Positions 10,851-22,825 of a DNA stretch of 64,000 nucleotides are shown here, piece after piece. Below the pieces are notes generated by a model, which made no database searches, had not been told where the DNA came from, and was given only the letters and a program-made list of their open reading frames with translations. This stretch comes from Arenicola marina (taxonomy: Eukaryota; Annelida; Polychaeta; Arenicolidae): NCBI GenBank assembly GCA_964019135.1, contig CAXHSH010000664.1, positions 62,001-126,000 on the forward strand, read 5' to 3'. Every line of letters begins with the position of its first letter. The first letter of the stretch is position 1. Both the position numbers and the translations under genes were made by a program.

Positions 10851-12739
10851 ATTTGGTGCCGTGAACCAGCGGTCTTTTCACGTGGTTGAGCGACAAGTGG
10901 CAACATGGGGGAACGCCGTGGGTTAGAATTCATGGCTATGTTAGAAAAGTGTTTGAGTGACGACGATATAGACTTCCCCGTTCACGGAGAGAGGGTTGGA
11001 AATTTAGGCCGTGGGATACGTGACCATGTGGGGATTCAGTCCGAGAAGCGTGAGGAATATGCTTTGGGACCTGTCGAGGCTCAGGTAGGCGAGGACAGCT
11101 CAGCCAGTGGTGCGCCTCCAATTTTGTTGCACAATTCTAAGATGGCGGCTCGGCCTTCTTCCCCAAATCGGCCGGGCGATCACGTGACCGAAATGCCGGC
11201 CCCTGATTGGCCCAGGAGTGCGCGTCCCGCCAAAAGCGAGTTTGCGCGGGATTCTCAGCGGGTTGGTGTTATAAGGGGAATGCAAGATGGCCGCGCCCAT
11301 GACACCGTGTTCGGCGAGCAGGCTACTCAGGGTGTCAGCAACCGAAATCAAAGCGTTAGATGGGATGGTTACAGGCCAGAGGGGGTGGGTTATGGGCCCC
11401 CAGGCGCTGTGCCGTTCGCTGGCAACCCCCATCAGGGGCAACTGCATCACTCTCGCTTAGCGGAGTCTGCACCCAACCCAGCCGACAGGTGGCAAAATGG
11501 CGAGCGCACTGCCGCATGCGGCATGGTGACATTGGTGTTGAGTGGTGATGAAATTTATTCACCGGGGTGGCACTGAACAGGTGAAGGACTTGAGAGTTTA
11601 GACTAGATTTTTTCAGGATGGGGGATTAAACAAAGACTCATTTGGTATAACTTTTAAGACTTTAACCAGTGTTAACGAAACTGGAGTTGGCAGAGATCTG
11701 TGATTTGTATTTTTTTTCAAAGATGGCGGACCTTTCAAAGTTCTACAATGTTCGACAGGGTGAGGCCGTCACGTGATCGAAATGCCGGTCTCTCATTGGT
11801 CGAGGAGTGCGCGTTCCCGCCAAAACTGGTTTTGGGCGATAACTCTTTGGAAGATGTGGCCCCGGTTTCGAATGTTGATATGTGGTGTGACACTGGATGG
11901 GATCGTACTCGGTTGAAAAAGGTCTTGCGAATTTATGGTTCAGGCGGTGTAGTGGAGCACAGGTTTTTTTTAGGTGGTTTGGCGGGGCACGGATTCGGTG
12001 CCATGGTTTCCCACGCAGGTATAAGCGGTGGATGTGTTTTTTTTATCAAGTAGCTGTTCTGAAGCACTGGGTGACATGCTGGATCCATGTAGATCACTTC
12101 GGTGACGCAGTCCAGCATCAATCCCCAACTGTGAAGTAGAGGGCGGTTTACGTCACAGCCAGGTTGCCTCAGGTCTTCGTGAGCCTGTTGCGCCTGGCGT
12201 GATAGAATATTCCGTTTTTTTAGCCATCTTGAGAGTCGCCGACCACGGTGTGTCCTCACAGGGTAGTTGGCCTGGTATGGGCTGGAAACCAAGACAATGG
12301 GCTGCCTAGCAGGAGTTTTGGGCTGGCAGGGGAGTTACGTCCACAGTGTGTGTTTGTGTCAAGGTATTGCAGGGGGCGGATTTTGGTGAATTTCTATCTG
12401 ATACGAGTTACCGGTGATTATGTGTGTGGTTCATTGGGATATCTTTAGATACTTTGTGTTAGCTGCTATAGTAAATTTGTGGGCCTTTTTCAGTTATCCT
12501 TATGGAGTGAATTGGTTATAAATTATGACCTGTTGATTAAGTCGCTTGGAGTTACAAGGTGTAACACCTGATGACCTGTGTGTCATGTGTCATTGTACGG
12601 TTGATGACCACACCAATATCTAGTGCTTGTGTCGTGAGGAAGTGTGGGCCAATGTGGCCTGGATGACCCCACTCGTTCAACGGCTGCCTGCTGAAGTGCT
12701 TGGCGGGACAACACAGAGCGCCAGAAGAGCGCTACTTCG

Positions 12740-13300
12740 TGCTGATCTGACGGCAACCCCAGCAGCGTCCTCAGCATCAGGGGCGTCACCGGTATCATCG
12801 GTGACCGCCGCATCATCGGCCGAACTACCGGCAGCTGCGGCGCCCCAGGCACCAGCATCGGCGGCGTCACCATTATCATAGGTGACCGCGGCTTCATCGG
12901 CCAAACTTACGGCAGACATCGGCGGCGTCACCGCCATCATCGGCATCGGCGGCGTCACCGTTATCATAGGTGACCGCGGCTTCATCGGCCGAACTTACGG
13001 CGACAACATCGGCGGCAGCGTCCGCGACAGCATCGGTGACCGCGGCATCATCGGCCGAACTTACGGCAGACATCGGCGGCGTCACCGCCATCATCAGCAT
13101 GGGCGTGCGCGACAACACGGCGTCGGCATTGGCGGCAGCATCGGCGTCCGCGATAACATCGGCGGCAGCATCGGCGTCCGCGACAACGTCCACGACAACA
13201 TCGGCGTCCGCGACAACGTCCGCAACAACATCGGCGTCCGCGATAGCAGCGGCTGCCACTGCAGCTACAACAGTCACTGGCTGCCCGGATGGCGACGACA
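12740..13300. repeat. GC-rich degenerate tandem repeat inside the LTR element
   Basis: Short CATCGGCGGCGTCACCG- and GACAACATCGGCGTCCGC-type units recur many times. Every frame therefore gives Ala/Ser/Thr- or Gly/Ile-rich open stretches on both strands. I regard these as a by-product of the repeat and not as proteins. The rest of the internal region, 10851-12740, has one 223-codon open frame at 10905-11576 with no family resemblance. Confidence 0.7.
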
Positions 13301-13773
13301 TCCATGACGACGTCGCTACGTGTGGTCGCTACAGCCGCAGACATCCTGGCTGCTGCGGTGGCCGAAACTGAACTTTGGTCGTGTCAGATCCGGCCCAGCC
13401 AGCATTTGTGACAGCTTCAGCGGCGTCCTCGGCGCGCTTGGCGTTACCAAGTGGTGGCGTCGATGCCGTGGAGCCTCGGGACGAGGCCCGGGTGCCAGCA
13501 CGGAATCACTCCGCGGTCGGCCACATCGGTGACTCAGTGACCTCTCTTCGGCCTTGAACGATACAGACTTTGCCGGAAACGGCTATTGTGTGACTTTTTG
13601 TTTTGCTCTCAACGCTGATATAGCAATTTGTTTGATGTGTGGTCATTGCTGGTAATATTCAGGTTATACGACATCATCTTTGCTTTGTGTTTATAATGGT
13701 TCAACTTTGCTGTCATAATATTAGTGATTTGGGTTTAGTCGTTCGAGGGCGAACGTTTTTAAGGGAGGGGGAG

Positions 13774-14277
13774 TGTGGTATCCCAGGTCCAATGCTTTTG
13801 CGCCTTACTGTAGTTTGCGCGCGTGAGTTACTATAGCAACCACAGCGGTGATGTCACCGCTTAGATTGAGTTTGAAGTCAGTTAGTCAGTCAGCGGCGTT
13901 GCGGGAGGACGGGTTATAGCTAGCCACCTAGGAGGGATTTACGTTGGATTCACCGCCCTGCGGAGCAAGGGGCTGGCAGCAGTTTCATCAACTGCTGCCA
14001 GGTAAGTGACACCGATAACGGAGTTCGTGACTTGTGGTTTATTTGAGTTTAAGGGTTTAATAAATGATCGAAACTTTAACCACTTCGTTTCGCCTCAGTG
14101 CCTTCGCCACCACGTGTTAACGTAAGACCGAACTCGGAACGAACACCCAGTTGGGGTTGTCGAAATTAAGTTTAGAAGTAATTAGAATAACACAACGAAA
14201 AGTACATTAAAGTAGAGTCAAGATCCCCCATTCCTAAAATATCACATTTGGTGCCGTGACCAGGATAAAATATTACA
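13774..14277 (+). repeat. Right LTR of the non-autonomous element
   Basis: Direct repeat of 10363-10850, preceded by a purine-rich tract AAGGGAGGGGGAG. It differs from the left copy by scattered substitutions and one short length difference of about 20 bp. Confidence 0.75.
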
Positions 14278-14319
14278 GACATACCTGTTTATTATATGTT
14301 TGCGGCGTCGACGTTTGTG

Positions 14320-14757
14320 AGTTACGAGTCAGTTACGGACAGCTGTTCTTTGCTCAGTGCTGATTCAACTGCCGCCTCCAGGAGCTTGAATCTGTCGGTG
14401 CCATGTTGTCTCACCGCTAAGCGTCTTGTGATGATGACAGCAATGTTGTTACGCTTGTGTCGCCTGAGGATATATCTGACATGACGTCCGGAGCCGTAGT
14501 CTCCATCTTCCTGCCATCCTTCCTGATCGGGAGAAAGTCGGTACACGGCCTCATTGTGAGCAGCCCCGGCGCGCTGTGGATCCATCAGGAGACGACGATA
14601 GGCCTTCCGGACATCCTGGATTGTCTTTACCTTGACCAGAGTGGCGTAGGCACTTGCTCCTTTGGCGGTGATTGTATCCCTAGTGAAACACACATCTTGG
14701 GTCAACAGTTCCTCTGCCCTCTCTGCCGGCGATAGAGCTAGGATTTCTTGAGCTGTG
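14320..14757 (-). pseudogene. UPF0029/IMPACT-like domain exon
   Basis: Read on the minus strand, an exon opening after a CACAG acceptor encodes about 145 residues. The central block AAHNEAVYRL ... QEDGDYGSGRHVRYIL ... NNIAVIITR ... GTDRFKLLEAA follows the UPF0029/IMPACT (YigZ-like) pattern: a conserved A-x-H-N, an acidic D-x-D/G-x-x-x-x-G loop, V-I-I-T-R, and G-x-x-R-F. IMPACT proteins bind GCN1 and damp GCN2 signalling in animals. Here the domain is probably part of a multicopy gene or element. No other exon of the same gene is certain. Confidence 0.6.
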
Positions 14758-14777
14758 ATAGCAGGTAATAAATCAGT

Positions 14778-15660
14778 CTACTTTCCGATTACTTGCTCAT
14801 TGTCAAATATATTTATTGTGTCTCCATCAGGGACGGAAGGAAGTGGTGTGTTCTGAGACATTAGCCATGATTGCACTGTAGAATATCCTCCGCCAGGGCA
14901 GGATGCATTGAGAAGGTCAACAGATAATTTACTTGTGGTGGATGCGTATAGGTTTAAGGACTGGAGAAACGACAGTGGAGAGACAAGTCGGTTATAACGT
15001 AAGCTATAGATCTGTTCTATTGACCGTGATTCCCACTGATCCCTCAATGAAATTCTGTAGCATTTCATTTCGACTATTCACCCAAGAGCGAAGATCGAAA
15101 TCTTTGAGAAATGCAACATCAGTGTACTGCGCAGATATGTCAAGACAGTCTTCGTAAATATCATCACTGATGGTCTGGCCCAACGCCTTTGCTGCAGTAC
15201 ACTTTTCACTTGGGGATAAGATGAAAAGTTGAAAAGTTCAATGAATGTATGTCGTTCGCCCTCGCTTAAACGTTGCACCTGTTCCAAGATACTGGAGCTA
15301 TTATTGTCGCATGTTTTGGGGCTGCCAGTAAACACTTTTTTGATCAGTCCAGTTTTACCAGTATCAATTTGGTGCGATCTTTTAGCTTTTCTTCCTGGCT
15401 TTGGGTTAAAGGTTGTATCTAAAGTGAATGTCATAGGATGAATGTAAGTTTGGAACACCCCACCATGCTTCTGGGTCTTTCGGTGTCGTTCAAACAACAG
15501 TTCGTGGGACCTGCACAGTCTAGATGGATGTACTTGAGGGTCATCCCTTGTAAGATTTATGTCAAACAAAGCTTTGAATTCAGTAATATAGTCAAATTTT
15601 GAGTTGGAGACTGGATTCTGCAGATCTTCAGTTCCGCAAATACGGCATGCTTCTAATGCT
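14778..15660 (-). pseudogene. CRIC zinc-motif protein of a multicopy invertebrate family (frameshifted)
   Basis: On the minus strand the frame starts with CRICG near 15625 and a later HPSRLCRSH near 15530. This C-x2-C...C-x2-H pattern is like the zinc-binding N-terminus seen in RAG1 and several transposon-linked proteins. It continues in shifted frames (SEKCTAAKALGQ, then PLSFLQSLNLYAS and PDGDTINIFDNEQ). An 8-bp direct duplication (GAAAAGTT twice, 15223-15238) explains one frameshift, because removing one copy restores the continuous family-like frame. The family name is unknown to me and the RAG1 resemblance covers only the zinc motif. Confidence 0.55.
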
Positions 15661-15699
15661 GAAGTTGGTTCACACCTTTAAAAAACATTCGCCGGTGGA

Positions 15700-16130
15700 G
15701 TTAAAACTATATAGGGGAAGATTGGTGTGGGAGGGTAGAGTCCTTAGAGAAATCGACAGGAAGGGTGAAAGGACTGATGTATATATAGGCTGCATATGCT
15801 GAACTTCTGGCATCGCCGACATTACAAGTACCTGATAGTTGGGCACAAGCTGTTGGCCTGTAAGTAATCGTTTCCAAACGTTTTCTTTGAGAACATATCT
15901 ATATATATGTTTACCTTTTTTATGTTTTTCCTTGGCGAATAAGTATTCATTAAGCTCATTTGAGTATTTTGTAATAATACACTTTTTCAACATACGTCTA
16001 TAGAGACATGGGTATAATCAATAATTAGAAAAATATTACTCCCGGGTTAAGTAACATTTTTGTCATTATCATGTTTAAACGTAAATAGAACGAATAGAAC
16101 AGTGTACGAGTGGACACGCTATAGAATATT
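15700..16130. other. No gene seen
   Basis: AT-rich sequence between two oppositely oriented gene fragments. It contains only short accidental frames and no repeat or RNA I can name. Confidence 0.5.
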
Positions 16131-16139
16131 CCTCCATCC

Positions 16140-16690
16140 TACCAGACACGGGCGGTCAAGCTCCTGAGCGGCTCCGACATGAGTTGACGTGGGAGAGGGT
16201 GGCCAACCTCAGTGGACGACCTGGAGGAAACATTGGCTTGGACTTAGTCAATGAGTTTTTGAACGACGATTTCAAAGATAACACTGGAGGCTTTTGTCTT
16301 AAAGGTAATGTTTTACGGCGCTTTTATCTTTAACATTATGTTCTCGCTGTGGATTATGCCCATATTAAACGTATATCAAACGCCTTATTCTCAACTTGCA
16401 GAAATGCTGAAGAGGGGCAGGGGCAATTACACAGATGAGCAGTTGAGGAGATGCAGCCAAATGAGCGGAGCCTTCGGCAAGCACCTCGACGATCTTCACG
16501 ATCTTCATGATCCATGGAGACGTCGAGACGGGACATGGCAACCAAGACGTACAATCCAAGCTACAGGCGAGACATACGCGCATATTCATCACTGTCTTTT
16601 CTCCCATGCGTCTGATGCGGTACAGCGGGCCTCACGCTCACCAGGCGTTTGAAGACGTACCGATGTGGAACAGACTGCGCGACCCACACG
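16140..16690 (+). pseudogene. DUF6589-like protein fragment with one intron
   Basis: On the plus strand, ERVANLSGRPGGNIGLDLVN and NEFLNDDFKDN are followed after a GT-AG intron (about 16304-16401) by GRGNYTDEQLRRCSQMSGAF. The G-x-x-G-x-N-I-x-x-D-L-x-x-E-x-L-N pattern is typical of DUF6589-type proteins that are abundant in cnidarian and mollusc genomes. The downstream sequence decays after about 16560. It faces the CRIC gene on the opposite strand, and both may be rearranged parts of one multicopy gene family. Confidence 0.55.
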
Positions 16691-16799
16691 CACTTGGCCG
16701 CCGACTTCGCGAACTCAGCAGCGTCAGCGACGACTGGACAAAAAAACCCTTTACTGGTCTAATTCAGAACCGTCACGGAACCCAGTGAAGTGTGAGGTG

Positions 16800-17010
16800 T
16801 AATGGGTCAACCCACCCCCTCCCTCCCTCCCTCCCTCCCTCCCCATCCCCTTGGACAGTGACGGGATGTATATACCGTTCTAGAAGAGTGTGACAAGTGT
16901 GAGCAAGCGTGATGCCCCCCCCCCCTATCCCCTTGGCCTGTCACGGGTTTTAAATACATATCTCGGAAACTGTGATGGGTCCACCTCACCCCCTCCCTCC
17001 CTCCCTCCCC
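16800..17010. repeat. CCCT microsatellite and imperfect ~170-bp repeat
   Basis: CCCT runs at about 16816-16843 and 16989-17008 sit inside a roughly 170-bp unit. The unit also holds CCCATCCCC, a CACGGG(A/T)TGTA-type segment and a GTGTGA segment. It is imperfectly repeated up to about 17090 and is non-coding. Confidence 0.6.
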
Positions 17011-17233
17011 ATCCCCATTGGCAAGTCACGGGGTGTAAATACCGTTCTCGAAGAGTATGAAAAAGTGTGACGAAGTGTGAGGGGTCAACCCCCTGCCCCT
17101 GCTGGGAACTGTCGCGATGAGACTGACTCCTCCGCTACTTATTCTCCCGGCTTTCGGAACAGAATTTGCAACAATTTGGCCCACTGCAACAGCTTCGGAT
17201 ATCACTTGACTTCATCTGAGGCAGGTGTAAGGC

Positions 17234-17560
17234 CTAAAGCACAAACCGCCTGCGGCACCTAGTGCTAATATCCCTCGCGAGATATTTCACGTCCTGATCT
17301 ATGACGTCACTGTTCAGACAGTTTCGCGGCAGGTACACGATTGCCTTCCCTGGACGTCCGTCCCGGGCGCACCTATCCACCTCTTGCCAGTAATTCACCA
17401 GTTTTGATGATGGGCCCCAGTGTAAGACGAACTGAACATCCGGTATCTGGATCCCCATGCCAAAGGCGACGGTGGACACAATACAGCGGACGGCGCAGTT
17501 TGGTGAGGAGACGGCCGCTTGTTTGCAGATCAGTGTTGCTATATGGTCCCATCATTCTGT
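17234..17560 (-). pseudogene. RecQ-like helicase fragment (motifs V-VI)
   Basis: Read on the minus strand, VSTVAFGMGIQIPDVQFVLH and then YWQEVDRCARDGRPGKAIVY match helicase motifs V and VI of RecQ enzymes. The family consensus is AFGMG-x-D-x-P-D-V-R-x-V-x-H and Q-E-x-G-R-A-G-R-D-G. The first GRAG positions are changed to D-R-C-A, so the arginine-finger region is degraded. Only about 100 residues are visible and there is no N-terminal ATP site nearby. A relic of a multicopy helicase gene is likeliest. Confidence 0.72.
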
Positions 17561-17699
17561 ACATGATTTGTGTTTTTCGCAACAGTCTGCATATATGCAT
17601 ATTTTTTGCCCCCTCAACCGTTCACTACAACAATGGATGCGTGATACACCCTGTGGTAGCGTTCAGAGGTATCTCGAAAAGTAATGAACTGCAGAAAGG

Positions 17700-18850
17700 C
17701 TAGAATTTTTTTTCAGGCAAGCACCCTAATTTGTTGTAATGGGTCCCTCGTTTTGTTTACTTTTACCCCTACTTCTGTGTGCCAATGACAAGCCTGGCAT
17801 TGAGAGAAGTGCCATTATATAACATCCGAATTGCAATGGCGTACATTGCATTGGATTGTCAGTACCGGTATCGTTACATGGTGTACAGATATGTGGTGAT
17901 CAATGTGATCAATGAATTATTTAGTAGATGAGGTGAATCTTTATAAGAGTATGCCTATGCACACAACTTTTGCTTGATAATGCAATTGTTTTGTATCGTT
18001 ATTCGCAGTATAAGGAAAAAAGTAGATTGTTCTGTACATGATGCTGCCAATGTAATATATGTAACATTTACTGCCAAGCATTTAGCATTGGTTGTATTCG
18101 CAATGTAAAAAATGCAGAAAATATTTTTGTTGCGAGCCCTAGCTATGGCGCAATGTTTTGGTCACTTGATATGTCACAATGTGCAATGTAAAGAAAGCAG
18201 ATCTAGACAGCCATTGTACTGGCCATGTATTTTATACCTGTCATGCAATGCAATGCTCAACCGTGTTGTCATTCTTATGAAGATGTATTGTGTCATTGGC
18301 TATGATAACTACTTGTTATATTCGATCGTCATGTCTGCAATAAAAGTCACAATTATATGATATATATAATATTTCCTGGCCTTTTCCTCGGCTCAGTAAT
18401 TGCTTACCATCTGCAAAAATATCACCGACAAAAAATGGGTGGGGGTGGGGGGGGCATTTCCGCATGTGACACCGGCAAGAGGATACTTGTGCAACCAAAC
18501 GTAACAATTTGTCAGTACTATGACAGCAAATACGCTTATATAGAAATATATTACGCCGCACAGTGTTTTTGGTTGAACAACGTATTATTAATATATATAA
18601 AATCGACGAAGTCCGATATAGGAAAGTAGCTAGTCCTTCCCCAACATTTTCAATTCATTGTTCAGATATTACAGGAGCGCATCAAGGGGATAGGCCCATA
18701 TATAATGACTTAAAACATGACAAGAGGTGCACCGCGGTGGGGCGGAGTGGGGGGGGGCCGGAACACTTAGATGTCAGGAGTCTTGTTCCCCCACTCATGC
18801 AGCCCCACCCACCCGCGACTGAGCCTTCTACTAGTTTTATCTGAACTGTC
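17700..18850. other. Gene-free AT-rich stretch
   Basis: I see only short accidental frames, with a small G-rich run near 18437-18460 and another near 18750. No repeat family or RNA is recognised. Confidence 0.5.
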
Positions 18851-19460
18851 AGAAGACCAGGGGCGGATCCAGAAAATCTGGATAGGGGGGGGGGGGCTTC
18901 ATAAGTTAAATGGCATAAATTATATAAATTTTGGCCCTAAAAGGAGGGAGCGGGGCCAGGTTGGCCCCCCATGAATCCACCGCTGCACGGGTGGATCAAC
19001 GAATTTGAAAATGGGGGGGGAGGGGGCAATACTTGCGACGGGGGTGGGGGCCGGGGGGGGGGGGTGGGGGGGGCTCTGAACAACATTACGACCGGGCGAT
19101 CCACCACTTTTTTACGACCTCGCCGCCTCAGATAGCGTCTTTCCTCAAAAAGGGGGGGTCCATGCCGGGGGGGCAATACTTGCGACGGGGGTGGGGGGGG
19201 GGGGGGGCTCTGAACAACATTACGAACGGGCGATCTACCACTTTTTTTACGACCTCGCCGTCTCAGATAGCGTCTTTCCTCAAAAAGGGGGGTCCATGCC
19301 TCAGATGGCCTAAATTTTGCATTGAAAAATGGCCTTCTTTATCAAAGAGAGGGGTTTGGAACCCATGGACCCAGGGGCGGATCCGGTGGGGGGTGACCAG
19401 ACCCTGGCCGGCCCCCTCTCTGTTACTCCTGAAATTTATAGCATTTAGCATGAAAACCGA
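18851..19460. repeat. G-rich low-complexity DNA with a ~145-bp tandem duplication
   Basis: Several runs of 8-12 G separate near-identical segments. The block GGCAATACTTGCGACGGGGG ... CTCTGAACAACATTACGA ... CTCAAAAAGGGGGG occurs at about 19025-19160 and again at about 19168-19292. The opening GGGCGGATCCAGAAAATCTG near 18860 is echoed near 19374. Such dispersed junk in G-runs is often an old transposon tail, but I cannot name it. Confidence 0.6.
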
Positions 19461-19679
19461 AACCGGCCCCCCCTTTCAAGCATATCTGCATTCGATCTTG
19501 ATTCACCCCCCCCCCCCCCACCCGAACACGAACACATTTAACTATATGGAAAGGAATGTCCCAACAGTGCAGGGGCACAATTTGGGCTTGATGGGACGAT
19601 AAATAAAGTTAGATATGGGACCCAGTGCAACAATGTGGGCTAAATGCATCAACGCGGGGTCATTTGCGTTTGTTATCTT

Positions 19680-19900
19680 TTGTAATGCAGTAAAACCTCC
19701 CTGCCCGACCACCTCTCTAACCTGATCGCCTCCCAAACTCGATCGATTTTTTCGAGTGCCGAAGGTCGGCATATGTCTTAGCATTAAAACAGTATTCTAT
19801 AACCCGACCACCTCCCTACTCTGTAAGCCGATCGATCATTTTGGTCCCAAAGCCCCATTTCATATTCCTTTAGTCGATCGGTTGTCGGCTGGCGGAAGGA
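19680..19900. mobile_element. Possible pogo/Tigger-like MITE end
   Basis: CAGTAAAACCTCCCTGCCCG near 19688 resembles the CAGT-x-x-AACCTC start of Tigger/pogo terminal repeats, with CCCGACCACCTC repeated about 120 bp on (near 19803). No second inverted end or target duplication is obvious. Low confidence. Confidence 0.3.
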
Positions 19901-21205
19901 TTAGTGTCACTGGCTGATTGCAATTAGTAGAACACACAGATTCAGGCGATAACGCCTGTGAAGTGGATAGCACTCTAGAAATGTGTGAAGCATGTTTGCA
20001 TGTTCGGGCGATATACCGCCTGTGAACGATATACCGATATATCGCTAGAACCGAGTGTTTTTGGTTGCGTAATACCAGAATCCGATGTGTTTACGCATTA
20101 TGTCGATTTACTGCACAAAAGACCCCGGTGTTGCGACATACTGTACAGATCACTCGGTTTTAGCGACATACCATGGAAACACACAAAATTCTAGTATTAC
20201 ACTGATAAAAACGCTCGGTACGAGCGATACACTACTCAAAACAGTCGGTTCTTGCGAAATACTATATAAAACAATCGGTTCCAGCGATATACAACACAAA
20301 GAAACATGATTTGATCATTTTATTATCCAAAACACTCGGTTCTACCGATATACTACTCAAAACACTAGGTTTGAATTATATACCACATAAAACTCTCGCT
20401 TTTACGGATATACTAAGCAAAACGCTCGGTTCTCTCGACATGCTGTACAAAAAACGCGATTTTAGCCATATACAACGGTAACACATCATCTTCCAGCATG
20501 ACAGTTACCAAAACACTCGGTACGACCCAAATGCTACTCAAAACAGTCGACTCTTGCGATATGCTACCACCTAAACCTCTCAGATCTAACGATACACTAC
20601 ACAAAACAGTCGGCACGGGCAATATACCATATAAACACTCAGTTCTAGCAATATACAACACAAACAAACATGATTTGATAATTGTATTAACCAAAACACT
20701 CGGTTCTACTGACATAGTACGTAAACACGCCCGATTCTAGTATTACACTACCAACAACATTCGATTCTGGTGATATGCTACTGAAAACAACATGTTTTAG
20801 CGATATACTACACGAAACCCCAAGGTGTAGCGACAAACTGTACAGAACACTCGGTTTTAGCGATATATCTGGGTAACCCACAAAACTCCAGTATTACACT
20901 TATCAAAACGCTCGATACGAGCGATACACTACTTGAAACAGTCGGCTCTTGCAATATACTATATCAAACACTCTGTTCCAACGATATACGACACAAACAA
21001 ACATTATTTAGTCATTTTATTAAGAAAAACACTCGGTTCGCCCGATATGGTACGCAAACACACCCGATTTTACTAATACACAACCAAAAACACTCGATTT
21101 TATTTAGATACCACACAAAACAGTCGGTTTTACGGATATACTACACAAAACGCTCGGTTCTATCGACCTGCTGTACAAATAACTCGCTTTTATCAATATA
21201 CAACG

Positions 21206-21264
21206 GTAGCACACCATCTTCCAACATTACTGTCCAAGTGTAATGCTGGAAGATGGTGTGTTAC
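21206..21264. repeat. Hairpin at a satellite orientation switch (copy 1)
   Basis: Two arms of about 25 nt (21206-21230 and 21239-21264) form an inverted repeat around CACCATCTTCCAACATTAC with an 8-nt loop. The satellite runs in opposite directions on either side, so this is the mirror point. Confidence 0.85.
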
Positions 21265-22766
21265 AGTTGTATGTTGCTAAAAGTGAGTTATTTGTACATT
21301 ATGTCGATAGACCCGAGCGTTTTGTGTAGTATATCCGTAAAACCGAGTGTTTTGTGTGGTATACAACTAATAATGAGTGTTTTGATTAGTATATCGCTAG
21401 AACCGAGTGTTTTTGGTTTTGTAATACTAGAATCGGGTGTGTTTACGTATTATGTCGATTTACTAAATAAAACACCCAGGTGTAGCGACATACTGTACAG
21501 AACAATCGGTTCCAGCGATATACAACACAAAGAAACATGATTTGATCATTTTATTATCCAAAACACTCGGTTCTACCGATTTACTACTCAAAACACTAGG
21601 TTGTAATTATATACCACATAAAACTCTCGCTTTTACGGATATACTAAGCAAAATGCTCGGTTCTCTCGACATGCTTTACAAAAAACGCGATTTTAGCCAT
21701 ATACAACGGTAACACATCATCTTCCAGCATGACACTTACCAAAACACTCGGTACGACCCAAATGCTACTCAAAACAGTCGACTCTTGTGATATGCTACCA
21801 CCTAAAGCTCTCAGATCCAACGATGCACTACACAAAACAGTCGGCACGAGCGATATACCATATATACACTCAGTTCTAGCAATATACAACACAAACAAAC
21901 ATGATTCGATAATTTTATTAACCAAAACACTCGGTTCTACTGACATAGTACGTAAACACGCCCGATTCTAGTATTACACTACCAACAACATTCGATTCTG
22001 GTGATATGCTACTGAAAACAACCTGTTTTAGCGATATACTACACGAACCCCCCAGGTGTAGCGACAAACTGTACAGAACACTCGGTTATAGCGATATATC
22101 AGGGTAACGCACAAAACTCCAGTATTACACTTATCCAAACGCTCGATACGAGCGATAAACTACTTAAAACAGTCGCCTCTTGCAATTTACTATATAAAAC
22201 ACTCTGTTCCAACGATATACGACACAAACAAACATTATTTAGTCATTTTATTAACCAAGACACTCGGTTCTACTGACATAGTACGTAAACAAGCCCGATT
22301 CTAGTATTACACTACCAACATTCGATTCTGATGATATGCTACTGAAAACAACCTGTTTTAGCGATATACTACACGAACCCCCCAGGTGTAGCGACAAACT
22401 GTACAGAACACTCGGTTTTAGCGATATATCTGGGTAACCCGCAAAACTCCAGTATTACACTTATCAAAACGCTCGATACGAGCGATACACTACTTAAAAC
22501 AGTCGGCTCTTGCAATATACTATATCAAACACTCTGTTCCAACGATATACGACACAAACAAACATTATTTAGTCATTTTATTAACAAAAACACTCGGTTC
22601 TACCGATATGGTACGCAAACACACCTGATTTTACTAATACACAACCCAAAACACTCGATTTTATTTAGATACCACACAAAACAGTCGGTTTTACGGATAT
22701 ACTACACAAAACGCTCGGTTCTATCGACCTGCTGTACAAATAACTCGCTTTTATCAATATACAACG

Positions 22767-22825
22767 GTAGCACACCATCTTCCAACATTACTGTCCAAGT
22801 GTAATGCTGGAAGATGGTGTGTTAC
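22767..22825. repeat. Hairpin at a satellite orientation switch (copy 2)
   Basis: Essentially the same sequence as 21206-21264, 1,561 bp further on, again at the point where the array flips from antisense to sense orientation. Single-arm copies occur near 20473 and 21704. Confidence 0.85.

Larger units (their letters stand above)
10363..14277 (+). mobile_element. Non-autonomous LTR element, BEL/Pao-like primer site (fossil)
   Basis: Two direct repeats of about 0.5 kb (10363-10850 and 13774-14277) begin TGTGGTATCCC and end ...AAAATATyACA, flanking 2.9 kb. Directly after the left repeat is TTTGGTGCCGTGAACC, a primer-binding-site-like sequence of the BEL/Pao kind, and directly before the right one is a polypurine tract (13760-13773). 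No gag or pol is recognisable inside, so it resembles a large non-autonomous derivative. The repeats differ by a few percent by eye, so it is fairly young. No flanking target duplication is evident. Confidence 0.75.

Noticed and set aside
10905-11576. A 223-codon frame as a gag protein
   Set aside because: It has no zinc knuckle or capsid-like pattern, and high GC content makes long chance frames likely.
12627-13557. Overlapping Ala/Ser- and Gly/Ile-rich frames on both strands
   Set aside because: They come from GC-rich short tandem repeats inside the non-autonomous LTR element.
15400-15640. RAG1-like recombinase gene
   Set aside because: Only the short C-x2-C...HP-x2-x-C zinc pattern is shared. 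No RAG1 catalytic core is present, and the rest matches another invertebrate family.
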